Below the pieces are notes generated by a model. That model saw only the letters and a program-made list of their open reading frames with translations. It made no database searches and had not been told where the DNA came from. This document shows, piece after piece, positions 24,478 through 34,400 of a DNA stretch of 64,000 nt. Position 1 is the stretch's first letter. Every line of letters begins with the position of its first letter. Source of the stretch: an uncultured bacterium (GTDB lineage: Bacteria; Cyanobacteriota; Vampirovibrionia; Gastranaerophilales; Gastranaerophilaceae); NCBI GenBank assembly GCA_948684385.1, contig CAPQCU010000005.1:27105-91104 (forward strand), read 5' to 3'. Made by a program: the position numbers and the translations under genes.

Positions 24478-26076
24478 ATGGAAACATACGGAATTGAAAA
24501 ATTTGGTATTATCGGACCAAAAGCTGTTTATCGCAATTTAACTCCTGCTCAATTGACAGAAGCTGCTTTGCGTTTAGGCGAAGGTTCTTTAAGCAACACA
24601 GGTGCTTTAGTTGTAACTACCGGTAAATACACTGGTCGTTCTCCTAAAGACAAATTTATCGTTGATACAGAATCTATTCACAACGATATCGCATGGGGTA
24701 AAGTAAACCGCCCTATCTCTAGAGAAGCATTCAACTCAATCAAGGGTAAAATCGCTGCTTACTTACAAAACAGAGAAGTATTTATCTTCGATGGTTTTGC
24801 AGGTGCAGACAAAACTTATACTCAAAAATTCAGAGTTATTAATGAATTAGCAAGCCAAAACTTGTTCATTCACCAGTTATTAATCAGACCAACTTCTGAA
24901 GAATTATCAAGCTACGGTGAACCTGATTACACAATTCTTTGTGCTCCTGGTTTCAAATGTGATCCTGAAGTTGATGGCGTAAATTCAGAAGCTTGTATCG
25001 CAATTGACTACGAAGCTCACGAAATCATCATCTGCGGTTCTCAATATGCAGGCGAAATCAAAAAATCTGTATTCGCTACAATGAACTATGTTATGACTAA
25101 GAAAAATGTTCTTCCTATGCACTGTTCAGCTAACATGGACCCTGCAACAGGTGAAACAGCTGTATTCTTCGGTCTTTCAGGAACAGGTAAAACAACTTTA
25201 TCAGCTGACCCTAACCGTAAGTTAATCGGTGATGACGAACACGGCTGGTCTCCTGACGGTGTATTCAACTTCGAAGGCGGATGCTACGCAAAATGTATTA
25301 ACCTTGACCCTGAACACGAACCAGATATCTATAATGCTATCAAATTTGGTTCTTTGGTTGAAAATGTTGTTATGGATCCTGAAACAAGAGAATTTGATTT
25401 TAACGACGGTTCATTAACAGAAAATACACGTGTAGGCTATCCTATCAACTATATTAACAACGCTCAAATTCCTTCAAAAGGCGGAATTCCGAAAGTTGTT
25501 GTATTCTTGACAGCTGACGCATTCGGCGTATTGCCTCCAATCTCAAGATTAGACAAAAACGCTGCTATGTACCACTTCGTAACAGGCTTTACTTCTAAGC
25601 TTGCTGGTACAGAAAGAGGCGTTACTGAACCGCAACCTACATTCTCAACATTGTTCGGCGAACCATTCATGCCAATGGATGCTTCTGTATACGCTAAGAT
25701 GTTGGGTGACAAACTTGACCAATACGGTACTAAAGTTTACTTAGTAAATACCGGATGGGCTGGCGGAAGCGCTTCTATGGGTGCTAAGAGAATGAAATTA
25801 GCTTACACAAGAGCAATGGTTACAGCTGCATTGAACGGTTCATTTGATTCAATCGAATTCAAACACCACGATGTATTTAATGTAGATTATCCTACATCTT
25901 GCCCTGGTGTACCTGATGAAATGCTTGATGCACGCGGAATGTGGGCTGATAAATCAGCTTATGACGCAAACGCAAACAAGCTTGCTCAAATGTTTGCTGA
26001 CAATTTTGCAAGCAAATACCCTAACATGCCTGCTGAAATAGTTAACGCAGGTCCTAGAGCAACTGCTAACGTATAG
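24478..26076 (+). CDS. pckA: Phosphoenolpyruvate carboxykinase (ATP)
   Basis: Interconverts oxaloacetate + ATP and PEP + CO2 + ADP; in gut anaerobes it often runs toward oxaloacetate to feed succinate or malate formation. The 532-residue length fits the ATP-dependent family. Signatures are TGKYTGRSPKDKF near the N-terminus, the P-loop FFGLSGTGKTTLSAD, the metal-binding GDDEHGW and the adenine-binding region near TGWAGG. The gene has an A/C-ending codon bias and a strong ribosome binding site, both expected for high expression, and ends in a large terminator hairpin. Confidence 0.97.
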   Translation: METYGIEKFGIIGPKAVYRNLTPAQLTEAALRLGEGSLSNTGALVVTTGKYTGRSPKDKFIVDTESIHNDIAWGKVNRPISREAFNSIKGKIAAYLQNREVFIFDGFAGADKTYTQKFRVINELASQNLFIHQLLIRPTSEELSSYGEPDYTILCAPGFKCDPEVDGVNSEACIAIDYEAHEIIICGSQYAGEIKKSVFATMNYVMTKKNVLPMHCSANMDPATGETAVFFGLSGTGKTTLSADPNRKLIGDDEHGWSPDGVFNFEGGCYAKCINLDPEHEPDIYNAIKFGSLVENVVMDPETREFDFNDGSLTENTRVGYPINYINNAQIPSKGGIPKVVVFLTADAFGVLPPISRLDKNAAMYHFVTGFTSKLAGTERGVTEPQPTFSTLFGEPFMPMDASVYAKMLGDKLDQYGTKVYLVNTGWAGGSASMGAKRMKLAYTRAMVTAALNGSFDSIEFKHHDVFNVDYPTSCPGVPDEMLDARGMWADKSAYDANANKLAQMFADNFASKYPNMPAEIVNAGPRATANV

Positions 26077-26095
26077 TTTAAATACTAATATAACA

Positions 26096-26130
26096 CCAGG
26101 GGGCGCGTGAGAATCACGCGCCCCCTGGTT
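26096..26130. terminator. Strong terminator hairpin between pckA and the coiled-coil gene
   Basis: A perfect 15-bp stem (ccagggggcgcgtga at 26096-26110 with 26114-26128) has a gaa loop. It is extremely GC-rich against the AT-rich background. The T-run is weak (ttt-atg-ctta). It lies between convergent genes. Confidence 0.8.
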
Positions 26131-26142
26131 TATGCTTATTTA

Positions 26143-28719
26143 TTAAGCTTCTTTTTCATTATCAGCTTTTGCTTCAAATTTACCGGTTTCTTTGTTGTAT
26201 TCATAAGTGATACCATCTTTTTCTGCTTTAAACGGTTCACCCGGAATGACATTTAAGCCCTGTTCCTGAATAGCTATGTTAGCATCTGCTTTTAAAGCTT
26301 CTTCGTTTTCTTTGTCGATAATTTTACCATCAGGAGTGAAATCACAGTCAGGATCATCAGCTTCACCTGCAGGGAAATCTTTGAATGTTTCGCTTTCCGG
26401 ATCCCATACATAAAGAGTTGTTCCAAGAGGAGATTCTTTTGTATAAGCGCCTTCTCTGCCGGTTGGTGTTAAGCCAAGTTTTTCAGCTTCGGCATCACGT
26501 TTTTCTGTATCTATAGCTTTTGGTTCCGGAGCTTCTGCACGTGCAGCTTCCGCTTCTGCGATTTTTGCGTCCATTTCGTCGAATTTAGCATTGATTTCTG
26601 CAATAATGTCGTCTTCTCCAATGTATTCTGTTAGTTTTTGTTTTAAATCTTCGACATTACCTTGATATTCTTCGCCGTTTTCATAAGTGTATACGTCGTT
26701 GCCTTCTTCGTCGGTATTCTTGTATACTTTTTTGCCTTCAGCGTCTGTGTATACTTCACCTTTGTCCTCGACTACAGGAACACCCATTATGGCTTTTAAG
26801 TCTTTTTCTTCGCCTTCGTAAGGTTTTCCGTCTTCGTAAGTATAAACTGTTTTGCCTTCTTCATCAACAGATTTGTATACGATTTTACCGTCAGCATCTT
26901 TGAACATTTCACGTCCGACAGTGTCTTTCACCTGAACGAGTTTGTTTTTATCAACTCCGGCATTAGGTTTGAATTTTTCAACTGCCTCTTCAATCATTTT
27001 TTTAGTATCTTCTAACAATTCATAAACTGCCATTTGAAGTTTTTCAAGGTTGTTGAGAGCTTCGCCTTTTCTCATCTTTTTATTAAGAGCGTCGTATTCA
27101 TCTTTATTGATAGTATAATTTGAAGTTCCGTCGTAATTATAAAGAGCTTTCAATTTTTCAATAATTGCATTAACACGCTGCATTGCAATTTGTTGAAGTC
27201 CTAATCTTAGTTTGCTGGTTGCGCTTTCAGCAAGAGCTTCCTGTGCAGCTTTTTGAGCAGCTTTAGCAGCTTCTCTGGCAGCTTGTGCTTCTGCATTTGC
27301 TTTATCGATTTCTGCTTGAGCTTGTTCATCTAATTCTTCGCCTTTAAGAGAGTTTAGCTCTTCCCAGGCAGCTTCTAACTCAGCTTCCATAGCGGCAATT
27401 GCAGGTTCCATAGCTTTTGCCATTTGTCTGTAAGCTTCTGCCTGCTCGTCAACTGCCTGAAGGCTTGCGTCCAGCTTACCTTTTTGTTCTGCAAGGTTTG
27501 CTTTTTCTTCTTGTTTTGCGGCAATCTGTTCGTTAAGATTGTTTAGCTCTTCGTTAATTTTATCAAGTTCTTTCTGAGCTTCATCAACTTGTTTCTGTGC
27601 ATCGTCTACTGCTTTTTGTGCTTCAACAACTGCTGCTTCGGCTTTTTCGAGGTCTGCTTTTGCCTTTTCGAGTTCTTGTTTTGCAGTTTCTAATTCTTGT
27701 TTTGCTTTTTCGAGCTCTTGCTCTGCTGTTTCTAATTCTTTGATTGCATCTTGAACTGCTTGTTCAGCTTTTGCAACTTCTTCTTTTTGAGTGTCGACAG
27801 CTTTTAAAGCTTCAGCTTCAGCTTTTTCGCACTGTTTAAGTTTATCTTCTGCATTTTGCAGCTCTTGTTTAGCAGCTTCAAGTTCTTGTTTTGCAGCTTC
27901 AAGTTCTTGTTTTGCCTGTTCGAGCGCTTGTTGAGCAGCTGCGTATGCAGGGTTTGGAACTTGTCTTGTGTGAGTTTTACCGTCAGAACCTGTATAAGTT
28001 TCTGTCAATGTTTGAGGTGTAGCGCTCAAAGTTGCCTGAGCCCTGCTGACATTAGCTTGAGCACTGCTTACTTTGCTTTCTGCACTGCTGACTTTTTCTT
28101 TGGCTTTTGCAACTTCTTCTTTTGCTGCGCGTGTAGCTTCTACTGCCTGTTTATAGTTTTCATCAAGTTCAGCCAGCTTGTCTTTTGCTTCATCCAGAGC
28201 TTTTTCTTTTTCAGCTTTGTTTTCTTCCGCTTTTGTAACAGCTTCTTCTTTTTCTTTAATGTTGTTTTCTGCATCAGTTACAGCTTGTTCGCAGCTAGCC
28301 TTATTTTCTTTTGCCGCGTTTAATGCAGCTTCTTTTTCAGCTTTATTTGCTTTTGCAGTATTGACTCTTTCTTCTGCAGCTGCTTTATTTTGCTCAAGTT
28401 CAGCTTTTTTATTGTTTAACTCAGCAATTTCGCTGTCAAGCTGACTTACCATTTCCTGAACGCTTTCCTGTGCAGAGCTTATAGAAGAAACACTGTTTTT
28501 AATGTTTTCAGCCTGTCTTGTGTAGCTTTCAGCCTGAGCTTTCATTGTTGTTATAGAAGAAGTTAAAGTTTTTATCTTGTCCGTTAGTTTTTTAATCTTT
28601 TCTTCTTTGGTTTCGCCTGTTCTGCCTGTTGAAGTTGTTGCTTCTGTAGAACCTGCTTTGATTGTACTCCTGTTAATATAAGGAGTATTTCCACTTCCGT
28701 TAACGCCGCCTATTGACAT
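26143..28719 (-). CDS. Large coiled-coil protein with repeated YxxG-type modules
   Basis: 858 residues from the ATG at 28719, which has a textbook aaaggaga ribosome binding site; the frame extends upstream but without such a site. A short Gly/Asn/Ser/Thr-rich head (1-40) leads into about 450 residues of Ala/Glu/Lys/Gln heptads with local duplications such as AAKQELEAAKQELQ and TAEQELEKAKQELE. Two ~45-residue repeats follow (about 590-690), each with a VYTYE(D/N)G core and YEG or YQG end, then a tail with a related TYEYNKETGKFE. No signal peptide or TM. A filamentous structural or surface-associated role is a guess; function is unknown. Confidence 0.75.
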   Translation of the reverse strand: MSIGGVNGSGNTPYINRSTIKAGSTEATTSTGRTGETKEEKIKKLTDKIKTLTSSITTMKAQAESYTRQAENIKNSVSSISSAQESVQEMVSQLDSEIAELNNKKAELEQNKAAAEERVNTAKANKAEKEAALNAAKENKASCEQAVTDAENNIKEKEEAVTKAEENKAEKEKALDEAKDKLAELDENYKQAVEATRAAKEEVAKAKEKVSSAESKVSSAQANVSRAQATLSATPQTLTETYTGSDGKTHTRQVPNPAYAAAQQALEQAKQELEAAKQELEAAKQELQNAEDKLKQCEKAEAEALKAVDTQKEEVAKAEQAVQDAIKELETAEQELEKAKQELETAKQELEKAKADLEKAEAAVVEAQKAVDDAQKQVDEAQKELDKINEELNNLNEQIAAKQEEKANLAEQKGKLDASLQAVDEQAEAYRQMAKAMEPAIAAMEAELEAAWEELNSLKGEELDEQAQAEIDKANAEAQAAREAAKAAQKAAQEALAESATSKLRLGLQQIAMQRVNAIIEKLKALYNYDGTSNYTINKDEYDALNKKMRKGEALNNLEKLQMAVYELLEDTKKMIEEAVEKFKPNAGVDKNKLVQVKDTVGREMFKDADGKIVYKSVDEEGKTVYTYEDGKPYEGEEKDLKAIMGVPVVEDKGEVYTDAEGKKVYKNTDEEGNDVYTYENGEEYQGNVEDLKQKLTEYIGEDDIIAEINAKFDEMDAKIAEAEAARAEAPEPKAIDTEKRDAEAEKLGLTPTGREGAYTKESPLGTTLYVWDPESETFKDFPAGEADDPDCDFTPDGKIIDKENEEALKADANIAIQEQGLNVIPGEPFKAEKDGITYEYNKETGKFEAKADNEKEA

Positions 28720-28853
28720 AAATTTTGTCTCCTTTCTTTTGTTAAACATAATGTACAAATTTATGTATAAATTATATAACGGCATTTTTTTTGTAAACTT
28801 TAACAAAATTGAAAAATTGTTACAAATCTTTACTTAAAAAGTATATAAAAAAG

Positions 28854-31055
28854 CTATAAAATATCCAGAGGGTCAACGTCAATAGCGAGTCTGATGTCTT
28901 TTGGCATTGATATTTTGTTTAAGAATTTGGATATGAAGTCATGTCCTTTTTGAGAAAGCTTGTTTTTTATTAAAATCTGGAAGCGGTAAAATCCGTTTAG
29001 TTTTTCTATTACACAAGGAGTTGGCCCTAAAGTTTCTAAATATTCGGTGAAGCCGAATTTTTCTGTCATTGTATTTAGTCTTAGTGCTATTTCCATTGCA
29101 GATTTTTCAGCGCGGAAATTGTTTTCGCTGGATAAAATCAAACGTATAATCTGACTGAAAGGCGGGTAATCAAATTCCTGACGGGCTTTTATTTCTGTAT
29201 CGAAGAATTTTTCGTAATCCTGAGCTTTAGCGGTTTGAAATGCGTAGTAATCGGGGTTGTAGGTCTGGAAAAGGACTTTGCCTTTGAACTCTCCTCTTCC
29301 TGCGCGTCCTGCAACCTGCGTAAGCAGTTGAAATCCGCGTTCTGATGCGCGGTAATCAGGAATGTTAAATCCGGAGTCTGCGCTTAAAACGCCTACGAGC
29401 GTTACATTCGGGTTATCCAGACCTTTTGCAATCATTTGTGTTCCGACTAAAATATCGATTTCTTTTTTCTGAAATTTGTTTAAAAGTTCAATATGTGCAT
29501 TCTTTTTAGTTAAAATATCGCTGTCTATTCTTTCAACTTTTGCATCCGGATAGAGTTCTTTTATTAAGAGTTCTATTTTCTGGGTGCCGACTCCTGACGT
29601 AGAAAGTGCATCGCTTCCGCATTGAGGGCAAAATTCCGGAAAGCTTACTTCTCTGTTACAGTAATGGCATTTAAGTTTTTTTACGCTTGCGTGCCATATC
29701 ATAGGAATTGAGCAATCCGGGCATTCTACGACAGTTCCGCAGCATTTACATTGTGTATAAGTTGAATATCCGCGCCTGTTCATAAGTAGAATAACTTGCT
29801 GACCGCGTTCTAATGTTTCGGAAATCTCGGTTTGCAGAGGTTTTGATATAATTCCTCTGTAAGCAGCTTTTCCGTATTCCTGCATATTTATAACCTGAGG
29901 AATCGCAAGAGGCGAGTTATTAAACCGTTTTCTCATTTCAAAAAGGTTGTTGTTATTCGTTGCATAATAATAAGTTGAAACATCCGGAGTGGCAGAGCCT
30001 AAGAGTAAAGGTGCTTGATGAAATTGGGCGAGGCGCCGCGCTACGACGCGCGCGTCGTAGCGCGGCGCAGGATTTGTCTGTTTGTAAGCTCCTTCGTGCT
30101 CTTCGTCTATTATTATTAATCCGATGTCTTGTAAAGGTGCGAAAACTGCTGAGCGTGCACCGGCAAGGATTTTAATCTCGTTTTTGAATAGCCTCTGCCA
30201 GACATCATATTTTTCGCCGTCAGAAATGCTGCTGTGCCAGATGGCTACATCTTTTGTGCCAAACTTGCGTGCAAGACGCTTGGTTAATTGTGAAGCAAGC
30301 GCGATTTCCGGTGCTAAGAAAAGCACATTTTTACCGGAATCAATTACATCTTTTATGAGTTTAAAATAAACTTCTGTTTTGCCGGAAGCAGTTACTCCAT
30401 GTAATAGAATCGGTTTTTGAGACTTTAATTTACCCCGAATGCCTTCGTAAGCTGTAATTTGCTCGCCTGCAAGCTCAAATAACGGCTCTACTTCTATATC
30501 TTTGAATATTGAAAGCGGATTTCTGTAAATATATTCTTCTTCAATTTTTACAAACCCGTTTTCTGCAAGCTTTTTCATTGTGGCACGCGTTGTTTTTGCG
30601 ATTTCTTCAAACTCGATTAACGAGCATTTACCGCGCTCTTTTAGAACTTCTAAAATCTCTTTCTGGCGCTTTGTTAAGCCTTCACCTTCTTTAATAAAAG
30701 AAACAGCAAGTTCAACTTTTGCATTCTTTTCAATTAGTTTCATTGGAAGAGCTGCGTTTAAGACGGTTACAAAGTCTGTACAATAATAATTTGCGACCCA
30801 TTCAAGGAGTTTTAAGTATTTAAGCGAAAAAAGAGGAGTTTCATCTAAAATTTTGTTTATCTTTTTTGCTTTAAACTCTCCCGGAAGGTAGTCAGAAAAA
30901 CCGACTACAAAAGCATTAATAAGTCCCTGTCTTCCAAAAGGCACAAGAACAGCCTGACCGATTTGGATAGTTTCTCTCATCTCATCAGGTATCAAATAGC
31001 TGAATGTCTTAACTCCAAGCCCTTTTATATTTACTAATACTAATGCGTATTTCAT
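28854..31055 (-). CDS. priA: Primosomal protein N' (replication restart helicase PriA)
   Basis: A 3'-5' DNA helicase that rebuilds replisomes at stalled forks. The 733 residues contain the N-terminal 3'DNA-binding domain, Walker A HGVTASGKTEVY, Walker B LIIIDEEHEG and the paired zinc sites CKCCGTVVECPDC and CHYCNREVSFPEFCPQC. Motifs V-VI (GTQMIAKGLD, VAGRAGRGE) are complete. A TATAAT box lies 7 nt before the ATG with no ribosome binding site. Inside the conserved APRYDAR region the DNA is a perfect 36-base GC-rich palindrome. Confidence 0.96.
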   Translation of the reverse strand: MKYALVLVNIKGLGVKTFSYLIPDEMRETIQIGQAVLVPFGRQGLINAFVVGFSDYLPGEFKAKKINKILDETPLFSLKYLKLLEWVANYYCTDFVTVLNAALPMKLIEKNAKVELAVSFIKEGEGLTKRQKEILEVLKERGKCSLIEFEEIAKTTRATMKKLAENGFVKIEEEYIYRNPLSIFKDIEVEPLFELAGEQITAYEGIRGKLKSQKPILLHGVTASGKTEVYFKLIKDVIDSGKNVLFLAPEIALASQLTKRLARKFGTKDVAIWHSSISDGEKYDVWQRLFKNEIKILAGARSAVFAPLQDIGLIIIDEEHEGAYKQTNPAPRYDARVVARRLAQFHQAPLLLGSATPDVSTYYYATNNNNLFEMRKRFNNSPLAIPQVINMQEYGKAAYRGIISKPLQTEISETLERGQQVILLMNRRGYSTYTQCKCCGTVVECPDCSIPMIWHASVKKLKCHYCNREVSFPEFCPQCGSDALSTSGVGTQKIELLIKELYPDAKVERIDSDILTKKNAHIELLNKFQKKEIDILVGTQMIAKGLDNPNVTLVGVLSADSGFNIPDYRASERGFQLLTQVAGRAGRGEFKGKVLFQTYNPDYYAFQTAKAQDYEKFFDTEIKARQEFDYPPFSQIIRLILSSENNFRAEKSAMEIALRLNTMTEKFGFTEYLETLGPTPCVIEKLNGFYRFQILIKNKLSQKGHDFISKFLNKISMPKDIRLAIDVDPLDIL
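30033..30068. repeat. Perfect 36-base GC-rich palindrome inside priA
   Basis: 18-base arms gcgccgcgctacgacgcg and its exact complement meet at 30050/30051 without a loop. All arm bases pair. It encodes the conserved RYDARVVARR stretch of PriA, so it is under coding constraint yet perfectly symmetrical. Confidence 0.9.
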
Positions 31056-31076
31056 TAGTATTATTATACTCTAAAA

Positions 31077-31427
31077 TTATTTTAAATGAGTTACCGAGAA
31101 AAATCCGGGAACATCGAGCTGTGATTTTTCTTTTGTATCTTCAAAAATTATAGATACATCTTTTGCAGACGGAAATTTATAACCTTTTGTTAAGCTCTTA
31201 TCAGTTATTTGGGAAATAGTTTTTAAGTAATCTTTTAAGTTTGAAATACATTTTTTCGGAGAAGAAAAATCCTTTGCTCCGTCAATAATGAGACGCTGAA
31301 AAGTATCTTGCAGCTGACAATCCATCTGTCTATTGGTAATTAAAGTTTCGACAGATTTTTTCTTCAAATTATTTAAAACAAGCGTTCCTTTAAAAGTATT
31401 ACTATTATCTACAGGTGTAATGTTCAT
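31077..31427 (-). CDS. Lineage-specific hypothetical protein with N-terminal TFKG motif
   Basis: 116 residues from the ATG at 31427, supported by the ggag ribosome binding site 6 nt upstream; another ATG at 31439 lies before that site. Residues 8-14 (NSNTFKG) carry the F-K-G tag that also marks other small proteins here. The remainder is a mixed alpha/beta sequence with no known motif, no signal peptide and no TM. Function is unknown. Confidence 0.65.
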   Translation of the reverse strand: MNITPVDNSNTFKGTLVLNNLKKKSVETLITNRQMDCQLQDTFQRLIIDGAKDFSSPKKCISNLKDYLKTISQITDKSLTKGYKFPSAKDVSIIFEDTKEKSQLDVPGFFSVTHLK

Positions 31428-31497
31428 AATTTTCTCCATTATTTGCCTATTATAAACACTCTGAATAATATTTTTTGCTATTTTTGTTAATAAAAAT

Positions 31498-34400
31498 TTA
31501 CAAATTGCTGTTAATTATTCTATCAATGCAGGCTTTTGGCGAATAGCTCCATTCTCTTAAAGAAATTCTTGAAACTTTTAAACCTGAACGCTCAATTATT
31601 GCCTGTTTTTTCATGTTTGTTGCTTTAGACGGATTTTTGTCTTCTACTCCGTCGCATTCAACAACAAATTTATTATCTACAAGCAAGTCAACGCTCAATC
31701 CTGCAATATCGACTCCGCAAGTAACTTCGTGCCCTAAATCACGAAATGCTTGAGCAACTTCTTTTTCAAAATGGTTTTTGTAAATATTTTCATCAAAATC
31801 ATCAGATTTACTTAATGCGTACCTGTCTTCATATTCCTGCACAAATCCTAAATAGCTTCTTAAAATTCCTTCAGGAAGTTCACGCGGGTCTTTTGAAATA
31901 AAGTTTATCATTTGATATCTTGCACGTGTGATTGCAACGTTAAACAAGTTTGGTTTTTGTAAGAAAATCAAACTTTGCGGGTAGCTATTGTTTGCATATG
32001 CCCAAGAAATCAGAATAATATCTCTTTCATCTCCCTGAAACGTATGTGCTGTGCCGATTTCAATCTGATGTTTCTTTATCATGTGCTCGGAAAGTACTCT
32101 TCCAACAGAGATTTTTAACTGTTCTACCTGCGCGCGGAAAGGCGAAATAATCCCGATAGAAACAGGATTATCCGGATTGTTTCTCTCATTTTCTATTACG
32201 ATTTCATGCAGTCGTTTTGCAAGCGCTTCGATTTCCGGCAGGTTTCTTGTCGCATCAAAATCTACCTTACCGTCGGGTACTACAACTGTTTCAAGTACTT
32301 TTTTAGAATTGTCGTTTCTGCGCATAACTTTTATTCTTCCGCCGTAAAATTCCTGATTAGAATAATTTATAATAGGTGGCAAGCTTCTGAAATGTTCGTC
32401 TAAAAGTACCGGATGCATTGAGTAGTAGTTTGCAAGGTCAAACATTGAATTTGTTCTAAACCGCCACATAAGCTGGTAACGGTCATTAATTCCGTACTGT
32501 GACATAAATGACTGCTCTTTTGCTTTTTCTAAGAAAGAAAGATGCGGAAGCTGTTTGTCGTCACCAACAACAACTGCTTTTTTAGCCCGGAAAAGTATCG
32601 GGAAGCAGCTTGCAATATCGCATTGAGACGCTTCATCAATAATTACTACATCAAATAATCCCGGTTTCATAGGAAGCGAACCTGAAACCGCATAAGTTGT
32701 AACACACCAGCAAGGGAATGCTTCTAAAAGCGGCTTGAAATCTTCGGTTTCAAGAAGCCTGTTTTGCAGGTTTTTCTTTCTTTCAACCAATGATTTTGAA
32801 TGAACAAACAATCTTTGGCGCTTAACCGGATCTTGCATTAAGCCTTTTAATGCCTGTCTGCGCTTTGTTTTTAAGATATCAATAGCAAGACGTTTTTGCT
32901 TGCGTTTCAAATTTCTTATTTGTTCTGCAAAAACGTGTATGTTTCCGATTGTTTGAATTTCAGTTTCGATTTTTCTTGCTTTGCATACGAGCTTAGCGAA
33001 TTCCAACTCATTTTTTAATATTGAAAGATTTTCGTTTGTTACGTCAAAGTTATTTATTCTAAGGCATTTTTTCAAATTTCCTATTGCGGAAATATTCTTA
33101 AGCCCGCTCCAGAAACCTGCTTTTTCAAGGTTTTCGCTTAGAGAAGAGATAGAATTTTCAACTGTGATAATTTCGTCTTCTTTTAGAACAGTTTTAATAA
33201 ATTGCGGATGAGCGTGCATCGGCTCTTCAAGTTTTATTTGTTTGTCTATTTCAGTCCAATCCTGTTCCAACTTTATAATCTTTTCGGATTTCTTTTCTAA
33301 ATCAGAAATAGTTTTTAAGAGTTCCTCCATGTCTGAAACATCGCAAAGGATTGAGTTTTCAGCACCTTCATCAAGGTCGACTTTGTTTGCAAGTAAATCC
33401 TGAAGCTGCATTGAAAGTTCTCTTTGATAATTTAATCTTCCTGCTCTTAGTGCTAAAAATGGTGCTCCAAGCTCATTAAGCCTTTCTGCAACAACATCGA
33501 CGGCTTTATCCATTCTTGAAGCTACAAGAACAGTCTTGCCATTTGCAATCAAGTGTGCTGCAAGGTTAACGATTGTCTGAGATTTACCGGTTCCAGGAGG
33601 CCCGAAAACAGAAACAAGCTTTGCGTTTTCAACATTTTTAACTACGTTTAACTGTGCGTCGGACAAAGAAAGCGGAGTTACAGGAAAGAAATCTGCAAGG
33701 CTCTTTTGCTGGGTATCGGTTGGTTTTGACTGCGTGTATTCTTCGTTAATCAGATTTAAAACAGTTTCTCTATAAATTCCGCTTGGTTTTTCAGCAATCT
33801 GTGTAAGTTCGTGTAAAACGCCTGCAGTTACAGAAGGGCGCTTTGTCAGAATTATTGCGCACTGTTTTGTTAAGCTGATTTTTTCAAGTTTAATTGAAGA
33901 TTTTTTTGCGCTTTCTTCCTGCTCAATAATTTCATCAATGTTTTCGGCATTGACCTCATTATTATAAAAATCTTTTGTAATATTGTCTTCTTTTACAATA
34001 TTTTCAGGACTTAAGGAGATATCAATATCCGGAACAATGGATTTAAGTGTAGTTAAGAAAATATCCATCTTTTCCTGAGTAACAGGTACAGTCGGAACAA
34101 CATCAAGAAGTCCTTCAAGCAGTTGTTCGGTCTCATCCTCGTCATCGCTTTTTTTCATCAAAGCCGTTAAAGCTCCGGTGTTAAGAGAAAGAAATTCATC
34201 AGTCAGCATACAATTTATGTTGACTCCGTTTCTTTCCAAACGGCATGGAGTATAAAGAAGGGGGGTTAAAAACTCGTTTTTCTTTCCTGTTTTTGTTTTA
34301 CCGACAAGGAAAAGGTAACCGTAAATCAGGTATTTATCTTTCTGGCTTGTTTCAGACTGAATCATAAGTTCGGTGAGCTTAGGGTCAGAACCTTCAAGGC

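Noticed and set aside
27600..27930. CRISPR-like regular repeats
   Set aside because: The periodicity follows codons of heptad repeats inside a long open reading frame, without unique spacers.
27856..28444. Phe/Cys/Ser-rich plus-strand open frames
   Set aside because: They are antisense shadows of the Glu/Lys/Ala-rich coiled-coil gene; no ribosome binding site and implausible composition.
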